DNA of 64,000 nucleotides from Paenibacillus aurantius (GTDB lineage: Bacteria; Bacillota; Bacilli; Paenibacillales; NBRC-103111). The position numbers and the translations under genes were made by a program. Position 1 is the first letter of the stretch, and each line of letters starts with the position of its first letter. The notes under the pieces were generated by a model, which was not told where the DNA came from, made no database searches, and saw nothing but the letters and a program-made list of their open reading frames with translations. The stretch covers positions 4,221,913-4,285,912 of the forward strand of contig NZ_CP130318.1 in NCBI RefSeq assembly GCF_032268605.1, written 5' to 3'. Shown here piece by piece: positions 57,418-64,000 of the stretch.

Positions 57418-58632
57418 ATGGTTAACTGGAAAGTCAATTTATCCGTTTTGTGGATCGGGCAATTTCTCGCCATGGCCGGGATGACCATGATCATGCCCTT
57501 TCTTCCGCTTTACCTGCAGGAATTGGGCGTAACCGATACCAAGCAGGTAGCCTATTGGTCAGGCATCATTTTTGCCGGCAATTTCGTGACTTCCTTCATC
57601 GCCCAGCCGATCTGGGGAGGACTGGCCGACCGCTACGGCCGCAAAGTGATGCTTCTGCGCTCGGGCTTCGGAATGGCCCTCGTCATGACGTTCATGGGCT
57701 TTGCGACCGATGCCTGGCATCTGCTCCTGCTTCGGCTCGTGAACGGGACGGTGTCCGGCTTCGTGCCCGCCTCCGTCGCCCTTATGTCCACGAATACGCC
57801 GAGGAACAAAATCGGCTTCGCCATGGGCACCCTTCAGTCCGGCGGAGTCGCCGGCACCATCCTCGGGCCGCTCATCGGCGGAATACTGGCGGAGCTCATC
57901 GGCTTCCGCAGCATTTTTTATTTGACCGGCGGGCTTCTCTTCGTGGCTTCCCTTCTCGCCATGTTCCTAGTTAAAGAAAGCTTTAACGCATCGGAGGCCC
58001 GAAGCCAGCCCCGCGTTTCCCTGTGGCAGAGCTTCAAGGACCTGGCCCACATTCCGCAGCTTCCCGCTTTGTTCGCGGTGACCTTTATGTTCCAGTTCGC
58101 CCTGATGAGTCCGCAGCCGCTGATGGCCCTGTTCGTTCAGGATCTGTACGGCAAGGCGGCGTATCTCGCCTTCTTCGCGGGATTGGTCGGTTCGGTGAAC
58201 GGCTTCTCGAATATGATCGCCTCGCCGGTCCTCGGCCGGTTCGGGGACAAGCTGGGCTCGGAGAAGATTCTGGGCATCTGCCTGATCGGATCGGCGCTCG
58301 CCTTCATTCCCCAAGCGCTGGTGAGCAACATTTGGCAGCTTCTGGCCGCCCGTTTCTTCATGGGGATCTTTATGGGAGGGATGCTGCCCTCCATCTACGC
58401 CCTCATTCGCAAATACACGCCGGAAGGAATGGAAAGCCGGTCCTACAGCTTCAACTCCAGCACCTTGAGTCTCGGCAATGTCATCGGGCCGTTAACGGGC
58501 GGGGTTCTGAACGGCTTTATCGGCATCCGCGGGATCTTCTGGGTCAGCTCGGCGCTGCTGCTCCTGAATTTCTTCTGGGTGCGCAGGACTTTGCTTTCCT
58601 CCCGCTGGGGGAACCGCCTCCCCGGGGAATGA
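57418..58632 (+). CDS. MFS drug-efflux type transporter (MdtG/TetA group)
   Basis: 404 residues from ATG 57418 (GGGAGAG six bases upstream; ATG 57403 is in frame but lies on that SD). Twelve helices, DHA1 type. Helix 1 MAGMTMIMPFLPLYLQELG, loop motif A WGGLADRYGRKVM, motif C GGVAGTILGPLIGG in helix 5, and GRFGDKLGSEKIL in the mid-loop. The two-fold GGLADRYGR/GRFGDKLG loops are characteristic. Relatives export drugs such as fosfomycin or deoxycholate (MdtG); substrate here unknown. Long structured leader. Confidence 0.87.
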   Translation: MVNWKVNLSVLWIGQFLAMAGMTMIMPFLPLYLQELGVTDTKQVAYWSGIIFAGNFVTSFIAQPIWGGLADRYGRKVMLLRSGFGMALVMTFMGFATDAWHLLLLRLVNGTVSGFVPASVALMSTNTPRNKIGFAMGTLQSGGVAGTILGPLIGGILAELIGFRSIFYLTGGLLFVASLLAMFLVKESFNASEARSQPRVSLWQSFKDLAHIPQLPALFAVTFMFQFALMSPQPLMALFVQDLYGKAAYLAFFAGLVGSVNGFSNMIASPVLGRFGDKLGSEKILGICLIGSALAFIPQALVSNIWQLLAARFFMGIFMGGMLPSIYALIRKYTPEGMESRSYSFNSSTLSLGNVIGPLTGGVLNGFIGIRGIFWVSSALLLLNFFWVRRTLLSSRWGNRLPGE

Positions 58633-58677
58633 CGCGGCATGGACAAGCTCTATTAAAGCCGATGCAGATAAAAGAAG

Positions 58678-58710
58678 AACGGCCTCAGGGCTTCCTGAAG
58701 GCCGTTTTTC
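58678..58710 (+). terminator. intrinsic terminator
   Basis: AACGGCCTTCAGG-type hairpin: AACGGCCT and AGGCCGTT arms with an inner CAGG/CCTG pair, T5 tail. Confidence 0.87.
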
Positions 58711-58747
58711 TTGTGCATTGTTGGAGTGCCGGGACGTTTGGCGCCGG

Positions 58748-59395
58748 TTATTTGATCCTCGCTACCGCCAGTCCGTCGTAAGCCGGTAGGACCGTACTGT
58801 CGAGTCCCGGGTGAGACGTCATCAGCTCGTTAAAGCGCCTCATGCCGCGAACGGCGTTGCCGGTCTGCTCCGGGTCCATCGTTTTGCCATGCATGAAAGC
58901 ATTATCTCCCACAATAACCGCTCCGGGATTGGCCAGCTTCAACGCCCATTCGAAGTAATTCGGGTAATTCCCTTTATCTGCATCGATAAAGAAGAAATCG
59001 AAGGTTTGCCCTTCCGCTTCCAACGCCTGCAGGCTGTCCAGCGCTTCTCCCACCCGGTACTTCACCTTGTCGCCCAGTCCGGCCTCTTTCAGATTGCGGT
59101 GAGCGAGCTCGGCATACTCCTCCTTCAATTCCAGCGAAACCAGCTTGCCGTCCTCCCCAAGGCCCCGTGCCAGGCAAATGCCGCTGTAGCCGCCAAGCGC
59201 ACCGATCTCCAAAATCCTTTTGGCCCCGCCCAGCTTAACGAGCAAGGTCAGCAGCCGTCCGTACCCGGACGGAACGGAAATTTCCGGCATGCTGTTGTCG
59301 CGGATGCTTTGCTTGACCGCTTCGAGCTGCTCGTCCTTAGCAAAAAGCGAATCTACATACTGCTCTTCGGTAACCCTATCCAATGACTCCACCAT
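58748..59395 (-). CDS. O-methyltransferase, CCoAOMT-like (family 3)
   Basis: 215 residues. Class I SAM methyltransferase of the small bacterial O-methyltransferase 3 type: residues 1-55 helical with SVPSGYGRLLTLL, motif I ILEIGALGGYSGICLA, VSLELKEEY, FFFIDADKGNYPNY with the metal-binding Asp pair, and VGDNAFMHG. Such enzymes methylate catechol-like or lipid/tRNA-related hydroxyls (TrmR of B. subtilis belongs to this family). The start ATG 59395 is tightly preceded by GGAGGGG; GTG 59392 is an alternative. Single gene. Confidence 0.88.
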   Translation of the reverse strand: MVESLDRVTEEQYVDSLFAKDEQLEAVKQSIRDNSMPEISVPSGYGRLLTLLVKLGGAKRILEIGALGGYSGICLARGLGEDGKLVSLELKEEYAELAHRNLKEAGLGDKVKYRVGEALDSLQALEAEGQTFDFFFIDADKGNYPNYFEWALKLANPGAVIVGDNAFMHGKTMDPEQTGNAVRGMRRFNELMTSHPGLDSTVLPAYDGLAVARIK

Positions 59396-59646
59396 CCCCT
59401 CCGGAAAAAGCGATTTGTATCCATCCGCTCTTTCCCCTATACTTCCTATTGTATGAAAAAAACGACCGAAAGCAAAGGAAACGGCACTTCCTACCTGCCC
59501 TGCATATCCCTTTCTAAGACAAGGCTGACAGGGAAATCAACAGGCTTCGTCGGATAAGGATGAACGGAGCAGACTCCGGGGGAAAGCCGTTCTTCTATCC
59601 CATACGCCCCGAGAGGGGATTCCAAGGAACAGAAAGAGGGAGTTAC

Positions 59647-60822
59647 ATGGCCAAAATCGATCTGATCGCCACCTGCCCTATGGGGCTGGAGGCTTTGGTC
59701 GCACGGGAAATCAAAGATCTCGGCTACGAGGATATGATGGTGGAGAACGGCAGGGTGACGTTCAAAGGGGACGAGCTTGCCATCTGCCGGACGAACCTTT
59801 GGCTGCGCACGGCCGACCGGATTCTTATCAAGATGGGCGAGTTCAAGGCCGTCACCTTCGATGAGCTGTTCGAGGGGACAAAAGCGCTGAACTGGCCGGA
59901 CTGGATTCCCGAAGAGGGGGAATTCCCCGTAGAGGGAAGATCCCACAAGTCCCAGCTTTCAAGTGTCCCGGCCTGCCAGGGCATCGTAAAGAAAGCTGTG
60001 GTTGAGAAAATGAAGCAGCGTTACCGGACCGAGTGGTTTAAGGAAACGGGAGCCCGGTATGTCATTGAGGTGTCGCTATTGAACGACATCGCCACCCTGA
60101 CGCTGGATACATCCGGGGCGAGCCTGCACAAGCGCGGCTACCGCAAGCTCGTGACGGAAGCACCGCTCAAGGAGACGCTCGCCGCGGCGATGGTACTCCT
60201 GAGCCGGTGGAAGCCGGAGCGGCCGCTGTACGATCCGTTCTGCGGCTCGGGCACGATCCCGATCGAGGCGGCGATGATCGGCTGGAACCTGGCCCCGGGC
60301 CTGCGGCGGCCTTTCTCCGCCGAGGGCTGGCCGGCGCTCCGCCCGGCGCTTTGGGACGAGGCCCGCGAGGAAGCCTTCGATCTCGTGCGGGATGACGTTC
60401 CGCTTGATATTAGCGGAACGGACATCGATCCCGCGGCGATCGAAGTGGCCCTCGCGGCCGCCAAAAGCGCCGGCTTGGCGCGGGAGCTGCGCTTCGGCGT
60501 CGAGCCGGTAGCGAAGGCCCGGCCGCGCGGCGACTACGGCTGCCTGATCACCAACCCGCCGTACGGCGAGCGGTTGGGGGATCAGGACGAAGCCGTGCAG
60601 GTGCTGCGGCAGCTGGGCTCCGTCGCGGGCCGGCTCGACACGTGGTCGGCGTTCGTGCTGACGCCGAACAAGCAGCTCGAGCACTATTTCGGCCGCCCCG
60701 CGACGAAAAAGCGCAAGCTGTTCAACGGGCGGATCGAATGCGCCCTGTACCAATATTTCGGGCCGCTTCCTCCGCGGCGGGAACAGACGGAACGGGAAGG
60801 CGGCTCGGCCGAAGGACGGTAA
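59647..60822 (+). CDS. THUMP-domain 23S rRNA (guanine-N2) methyltransferase-like, RlmL/YpsC type
   Basis: 391 residues from ATG 59647 (AGGGAG upstream). N-terminal ferredoxin-like plus THUMP domain (about 45-155) with FPVEGRSHKSQLSSVPACQG (20 residues). The C-terminal Rossmann methyltransferase has YDPFCGSGTIPIEAAMI, GTDIDPAAIE and the catalytic NPPYGERLG, typical for N2-guanine methylation. Length and motifs match B. subtilis YpsC, the RlmL-like enzyme for 23S rRNA G2445. The C-terminal half (about 60170-60700) is much richer in GC at third positions than the first half. Monocistronic. Confidence 0.9.
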   Translation: MAKIDLIATCPMGLEALVAREIKDLGYEDMMVENGRVTFKGDELAICRTNLWLRTADRILIKMGEFKAVTFDELFEGTKALNWPDWIPEEGEFPVEGRSHKSQLSSVPACQGIVKKAVVEKMKQRYRTEWFKETGARYVIEVSLLNDIATLTLDTSGASLHKRGYRKLVTEAPLKETLAAAMVLLSRWKPERPLYDPFCGSGTIPIEAAMIGWNLAPGLRRPFSAEGWPALRPALWDEAREEAFDLVRDDVPLDISGTDIDPAAIEVALAAAKSAGLARELRFGVEPVAKARPRGDYGCLITNPPYGERLGDQDEAVQVLRQLGSVAGRLDTWSAFVLTPNKQLEHYFGRPATKKRKLFNGRIECALYQYFGPLPPRREQTEREGGSAEGR

Positions 60823-61065
60823 GGGTTCCCGTCCCCCAGCCCCATAACCCGATAGGGAATCGTTCGTTCCTGGTGCCTTAAACGGTAACAAGCAGAGCTT
60901 CAATCGCGGATAAGGGACCAGGTTGAACCTTTTGCCTTCCCAAGGTGGAGCACGCAGGATACGTTATGGGCTACCTGGCGGCTGCCACGCTCCTTATGCT
61001 CTACCGGCACCTCCCCAAAAGATGCATAATAAGGATATACCAATGGGATTGGAGTGATGAGAAGG

Positions 61066-61812
61066 ATGACAATCGGTTCGGAGAAAGATATCGAGGCCTT
61101 GAAGGAAATCGGCAGAATCGTTGCCCTGACGGTGAAGGAAATGAAACGCAGCGCCAGGGTGGGCATGACCACGAAGGAGCTTGACGAGATCGGCGGCCGC
61201 ATCCTGCAAAGCCATGGAGCGGTGTCCGCGCCAAAGAAATTTTACCAGTTTCCCGGCCACACCTGCATCAGCATCAACGAAGAGGCCGCCCACGGGATTC
61301 CGGGCAGCCGGATGCTTCAACCGGGAGATCTCGTGAATATCGACGTATGCGCCGAAAAGGACGGCTATGTGGCCGACACCGGCCACTCCTTCCAGATGCC
61401 TCCCTTCACACCGGAGCTGGTGCGGCTGTGCGATTATACCCATGAGACGATGATGAAGGTTATCTCTTCCTTGAAGCACGGCGTACGCCTGAGCGAGGTG
61501 GGCCGTATTATAGAGACGGAGGCGGCCAAAGGCGGCTACAAGGTCATTCGCAATCTGTGCAGCCATGGGGTCGGAAAAGCGATTCACGAGGCGCCGTCCG
61601 AGATTTGGCCTGTGTACAACAAGCATGATAAGCGCAGGCTGAAGGAAGGTCAGGTCATTACGATCGAGCCATTCTTGTCCACTGGCGCCGAGTTCGTTCT
61701 GGAACAGCCGGACGGCTGGACGATGAGCGTAACGGACTGCAGCTTTACGGCACAGCACGAACATACGATCATCATTACGAGGCAGGAGCCGATCATCGTA
61801 ACGGTAGCCTAG
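61066..61812 (+). CDS. map: methionine aminopeptidase, type I
   Basis: 248 residues from ATG 61066; ATG 61057 and GTG 61054 are in frame. Creatinase/pita-bread fold with five metal ligands: Asp in LVNIDVCA, Asp in GYVADTGHS, His in CSHGVGKAIHE, Glu in TIEPFL, Glu in QHEHTIIIT. It removes N-terminal Met from new proteins. It is not in the ribosomal-protein operon next to secY/adk, so it is likely a second Map, like B. subtilis YflG. The YpsC-type gene precedes it by 243 bases with no clear promoter in between. Confidence 0.93.
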   Translation: MTIGSEKDIEALKEIGRIVALTVKEMKRSARVGMTTKELDEIGGRILQSHGAVSAPKKFYQFPGHTCISINEEAAHGIPGSRMLQPGDLVNIDVCAEKDGYVADTGHSFQMPPFTPELVRLCDYTHETMMKVISSLKHGVRLSEVGRIIETEAAKGGYKVIRNLCSHGVGKAIHEAPSEIWPVYNKHDKRRLKEGQVITIEPFLSTGAEFVLEQPDGWTMSVTDCSFTAQHEHTIIITRQEPIIVTVA

Positions 61813-61902
61813 GGTAAGGACGCGTGACCAGGCTTAAGGTGTCTATGACCTCGGACCATCCTTTCGGCCCATCGCCTATCCCCGAATATGGAAATATTAA
61901 TA

Positions 61903-61953
61903 AAAGGACAGATTGGCCGAAGAAATTCGGTTCCGATCTGTCCTTTGTTTTTA
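61903..61953. terminator. terminator after map
   Basis: AAAGGACAGAT / ATCTGTCCTTT arms with an inner CCGA..TCGG pair and TTTGTTTTT tail; placed between convergent genes. Confidence 0.85.
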
Positions 61954-62017
61954 CTGCCCCCTTGCTGTTCCTCCATGGTTGGCCGGCCATCCACCCACCG
62001 TCCGTTCGCAGCAATGT

Positions 62018-64000
62018 CTACTGGACGCGGTGGACCCCGAGGAACGCTTGCACCGATCCGATGATGTTCACCGGAACCGTCTCCTCTTTGACTACCCCGT
62101 TGCCGTATCGCAGCCGGAAGTGAATGCTCTGAGGCCCCTTGGGCAACCCCGAGGTGAGCGACTGCAGCACCGGATCGTACAGCTCCCCGCGGAAGGAAAC
62201 CGGTCCGGTCCGATCCAGAACCACCTCCAGGTGGATGGGCTCCCCATCAAGTCCTACCGCATCCATCCAGGCTTGGGCATCCGCCACTTCGGTCGGAGAG
62301 CTTACGGTTTCGACCACAAAAATTTCCCCGGAATAAAAATCTTTCGGGCGGCCCCTCGTTTCATGTCCCCGCTCCTCATGATGCTCCAGCCATTCCGGCG
62401 TATGGTATACCTCCGACCGGATGGTTAGCGGGAGAACTTCTACCACCTTGGAGACGGACGAATCCGTGATGCCGTCCGATACCGTCAGCCGGACCGTGTA
62501 GAACCCGGGTACTGGCGTGACGGCGCTGAACGTCTCCGTCTCCCACTGGCCGAGCTCGCCCTGCGGCCCGGTCAAGGTCCACTTCGACGTCAGCGGATCG
62601 CCATCGGGGTCGGAGGAAAGATTGACCGTTGTCAGGGTGTCTCCCTCCCACACCGGCTTGGGCGTCCAATCAAAATCCGCTTGAGGAGGCCGGTTCGTAT
62701 AAATCCATTGGTCCTGCGACCAAGGGGACCAGACGATGCCGTCCTGCACCCTCACCCTTACGCGAAGCTTCGTTCCTTTGGGCAGTTCCGTAACGGTCTG
62801 GTAGCTTTGGGCTGCCGCCTCTGTATGCTGCGAAACGGCTCCCGAATCCAGGATGAGGTCAGAGCCAGCCTCGTTCCAGAATTGAACCTGGTATTTCAGG
62901 AAGACCGTGCCGGGATCGGGATCGGTCTGCTCCCAGACGATAAGCGGCTTGGGTCCGGTAATGGCCGGAGCGTCCCGCGTTCCGGACGGGCTGATGATTT
63001 CCGCCCGGGGGCTTAGGTTGATGGTCAGCCACCCCGTGTTGGACCATTCCGACCATAACGTTCCGTCGCTTACCTTGACCCTCACCTGAAGCGGTTCGCC
63101 GGTCGGAAGGTCCGTTCCGGTTGCGGCCGTCTGGCTGGCCGCGCTCGTCCACTGTCCCGCCTGCCCGGAATCGTAAACCACGGCTCCGTTAGCACGGGCG
63201 ATCTGAACCTGATACCCTTGAAAAATCGTGCCGGGGTCTGCGTCCACCTGATTCCAGGACACCGGAGGTCGGCGGTTATCCAGGTAAAGCGTTGGAGCCT
63301 TCTCGGAGCCAGCAGGGCTCGTTAGCGTAACGGCTGGAGGGCCATTGACCCGAAACCAACCGATGTTGGACCAATCCGACCACTGTTCCCCGTCGCTAAC
63401 GCGTACCTGCACCTGCATGCTTACCCCGGACGGGAGATCCCTTGGCACCTGCCAGGACCAGCTTCCACTGGAAGTCCAGAAGGAGGCCTCTCCTGTCTCC
63501 TGAATGACCGTACCGACCGGATCGGAAATGCGGACATGATATCCCTTGAAGACGGTGCCCGGATCCGAGTCCGACTGGTTCCAGGTTACGGTAGGTTTTG
63601 CCGTATGAACCATAGTGGGAGCCGCCTGTGTGCCGGTTGGATAGGTAAGGACAGCCGACGGCTTGCCGTTGGGCGGCGGAATGTTTCCGACAGCCACCTG
63701 GCGGGTCACCGGCAGGCTCCAGGCTCCATATTCGTCCCTAACCTGAAGCCCGACTTCGTAGGTGCCTAATTCCGCGGGCCGGGTAAGCTTGTCCGTCCGG
63801 TACTCTCCGGAAGGAGAGAGATACCACCACTTGCGTTCCATGATCCCTCTCGTCGCCCCATAATCGATTCCTGTCGTGTCCGGAGCGGAGAAGCGGTCCG
63901 GAGCGGCCCACCGGTCGGGATCGTAGCTGTCGTCGGCGTACCGGATGGTGCCATCGGGATTGGCCGCTGCCGTGAAAATTGCAACCGGCCGCCGGTGGAC
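62018..64000 (-). CDS. large secreted repeat protein, C-terminal part (5' end outside window)
   Basis: The frame is open to base 64000, so the N-terminus lies beyond the window; about 660 residues are visible. An upstream part (WAAPDRFS...GIDYGATRGI) leads to an Ig-like domain. Three consecutive repeats of about 95 residues follow, each with the pattern WNQxDxDPGTxFxGYxVxI, then a LPxGxxLxVRVxVSDGxxWSxWSNxGW block; they look like fibronectin-type/Ig modules. A PKD-like domain follows (LSSDPDGDPLTSKWTLTGPQ, then FYTVRLTVSDG). The last 110 residues form a beta-rich domain. Likely exported and surface-bound or enzyme-linked; no catalytic domain is in view. The stop is just before the shared terminator. 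Confidence 0.82.
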   Translation of the reverse strand, partial: VHRRPVAIFTAAANPDGTIRYADDSYDPDRWAAPDRFSAPDTTGIDYGATRGIMERKWWYLSPSGEYRTDKLTRPAELGTYEVGLQVRDEYGAWSLPVTRQVAVGNIPPPNGKPSAVLTYPTGTQAAPTMVHTAKPTVTWNQSDSDPGTVFKGYHVRISDPVGTVIQETGEASFWTSSGSWSWQVPRDLPSGVSMQVQVRVSDGEQWSDWSNIGWFRVNGPPAVTLTSPAGSEKAPTLYLDNRRPPVSWNQVDADPGTIFQGYQVQIARANGAVVYDSGQAGQWTSAASQTAATGTDLPTGEPLQVRVKVSDGTLWSEWSNTGWLTINLSPRAEIISPSGTRDAPAITGPKPLIVWEQTDPDPGTVFLKYQVQFWNEAGSDLILDSGAVSQHTEAAAQSYQTVTELPKGTKLRVRVRVQDGIVWSPWSQDQWIYTNRPPQADFDWTPKPVWEGDTLTTVNLSSDPDGDPLTSKWTLTGPQGELGQWETETFSAVTPVPGFYTVRLTVSDGITDSSVSKVVEVLPLTIRSEVYHTPEWLEHHEERGHETRGRPKDFYSGEIFVVETVSSPTEVADAQAWMDAVGLDGEPIHLEVVLDRTGPVSFRGELYDPVLQSLTSGLPKGPQSIHFRLRYGNGVVKEETVPVNIIGSVQAFLGVHRVQ

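Noticed and set aside
60823-61065. Small gene starting at GTG 60945 upstream of map
   Set aside because: The frame runs into map in another phase, and the SD-like AAGGTG is part of the start itself; no support.
1-64000. Mobile elements, prophage, CRISPR, toxin-antitoxin or restriction systems, rRNA and tRNA
   Set aside because: No transposase, integrase, Cas, toxin or modification motifs, no direct-repeat array, and no tRNA-like cloverleaf were recognised on either strand.

Overview
The window reads as chromosomal DNA of a spore-forming, GC-rich Firmicute of the Paenibacillus type. The evidence is strong AGGAGG ribosome binding sites, frequent TTG and GTG starts, sigma-A promoters, U-tailed intrinsic terminators, a CotF-like spore coat gene, a Bacillus-type 6S RNA, a yybP-ykoY riboswitch, GlnR/TnrA-type boxes, and many families typical of Bacilli (DUF624, DUF2600, DUF3906, DUF4178, DUF4247, YitT, YugP). 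I see no IS element, prophage, CRISPR array, rRNA or tRNA. This looks like core chromosome, and most of the novelty lies in regulatory RNA and operator architecture.

Layout. 1-5 kb: end of citramalate synthase, a ResA-like thioredoxin, an MFS exporter, an orphan JAMM peptidase, and a DUF294 nucleotidyltransferase coupled to a DnaQ-like exonuclease. 5-10.4 kb: ammonium transporter with two GlnR/TnrA-type boxes around its promoter, an NlpC/P60 hydrolase, a MerR regulator next to a membrane zinc peptidase, and a LysR regulator divergent from thiol peroxidase. 11-20.4 kb: sugar block with galK-galE-galT and a mutarotase-fold gene, a DeoR regulator, a ROK regulator divergent from xylulokinase, and a small transaldolase. 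A 6S RNA gene lies just upstream of the transaldolase. 20.7-26.4 kb: DUF624 membrane protein, a DEAD-box helicase with a terminator in its leader, the DUF4178-DUF4247 pair, and YitT. 26.4-38.4 kb: two related MFS permeases, a secreted glycoside hydrolase, redox enzymes, a divergent phosphofructokinase, a coupled DUF2600 terpene-synthase operon, a MATE-like carrier and a nitroreductase.

38.6-45 kb: a complete heme-stress module (hssR-hssS, hrtB-hrtA) with an 11-bp-period HssR-type operator and a hairpin over the hrtB ribosome binding site, then a cold-shock protein, a methyltransferase, and a manganese riboswitch with two matching terminators in front of a TerC gene. 45-64 kb: a thiamine-diphosphate oxidase, oligoendopeptidase F with two well-formed starts (one adds a signal peptide), a copper-amine-oxidase-N/beta-propeller secreted protein, DUF92, FAH, CapA, NUDIX, spore coat and MFS genes, two methyltransferases, a second-type methionine aminopeptidase, and the end of a large secreted repeat protein cut by the window edge.

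Functional themes are carbohydrate entry (Leloir galactose pathway, xylulose, transaldolase, PFK), peroxide and heme stress (Tpx, Prx, HssRS/HrtBA, Mn-responsive TerC), nitrogen (Amt) and the cell envelope (NlpC/P60, CapA, coat). All assignments come from reading motifs; no database search was run.
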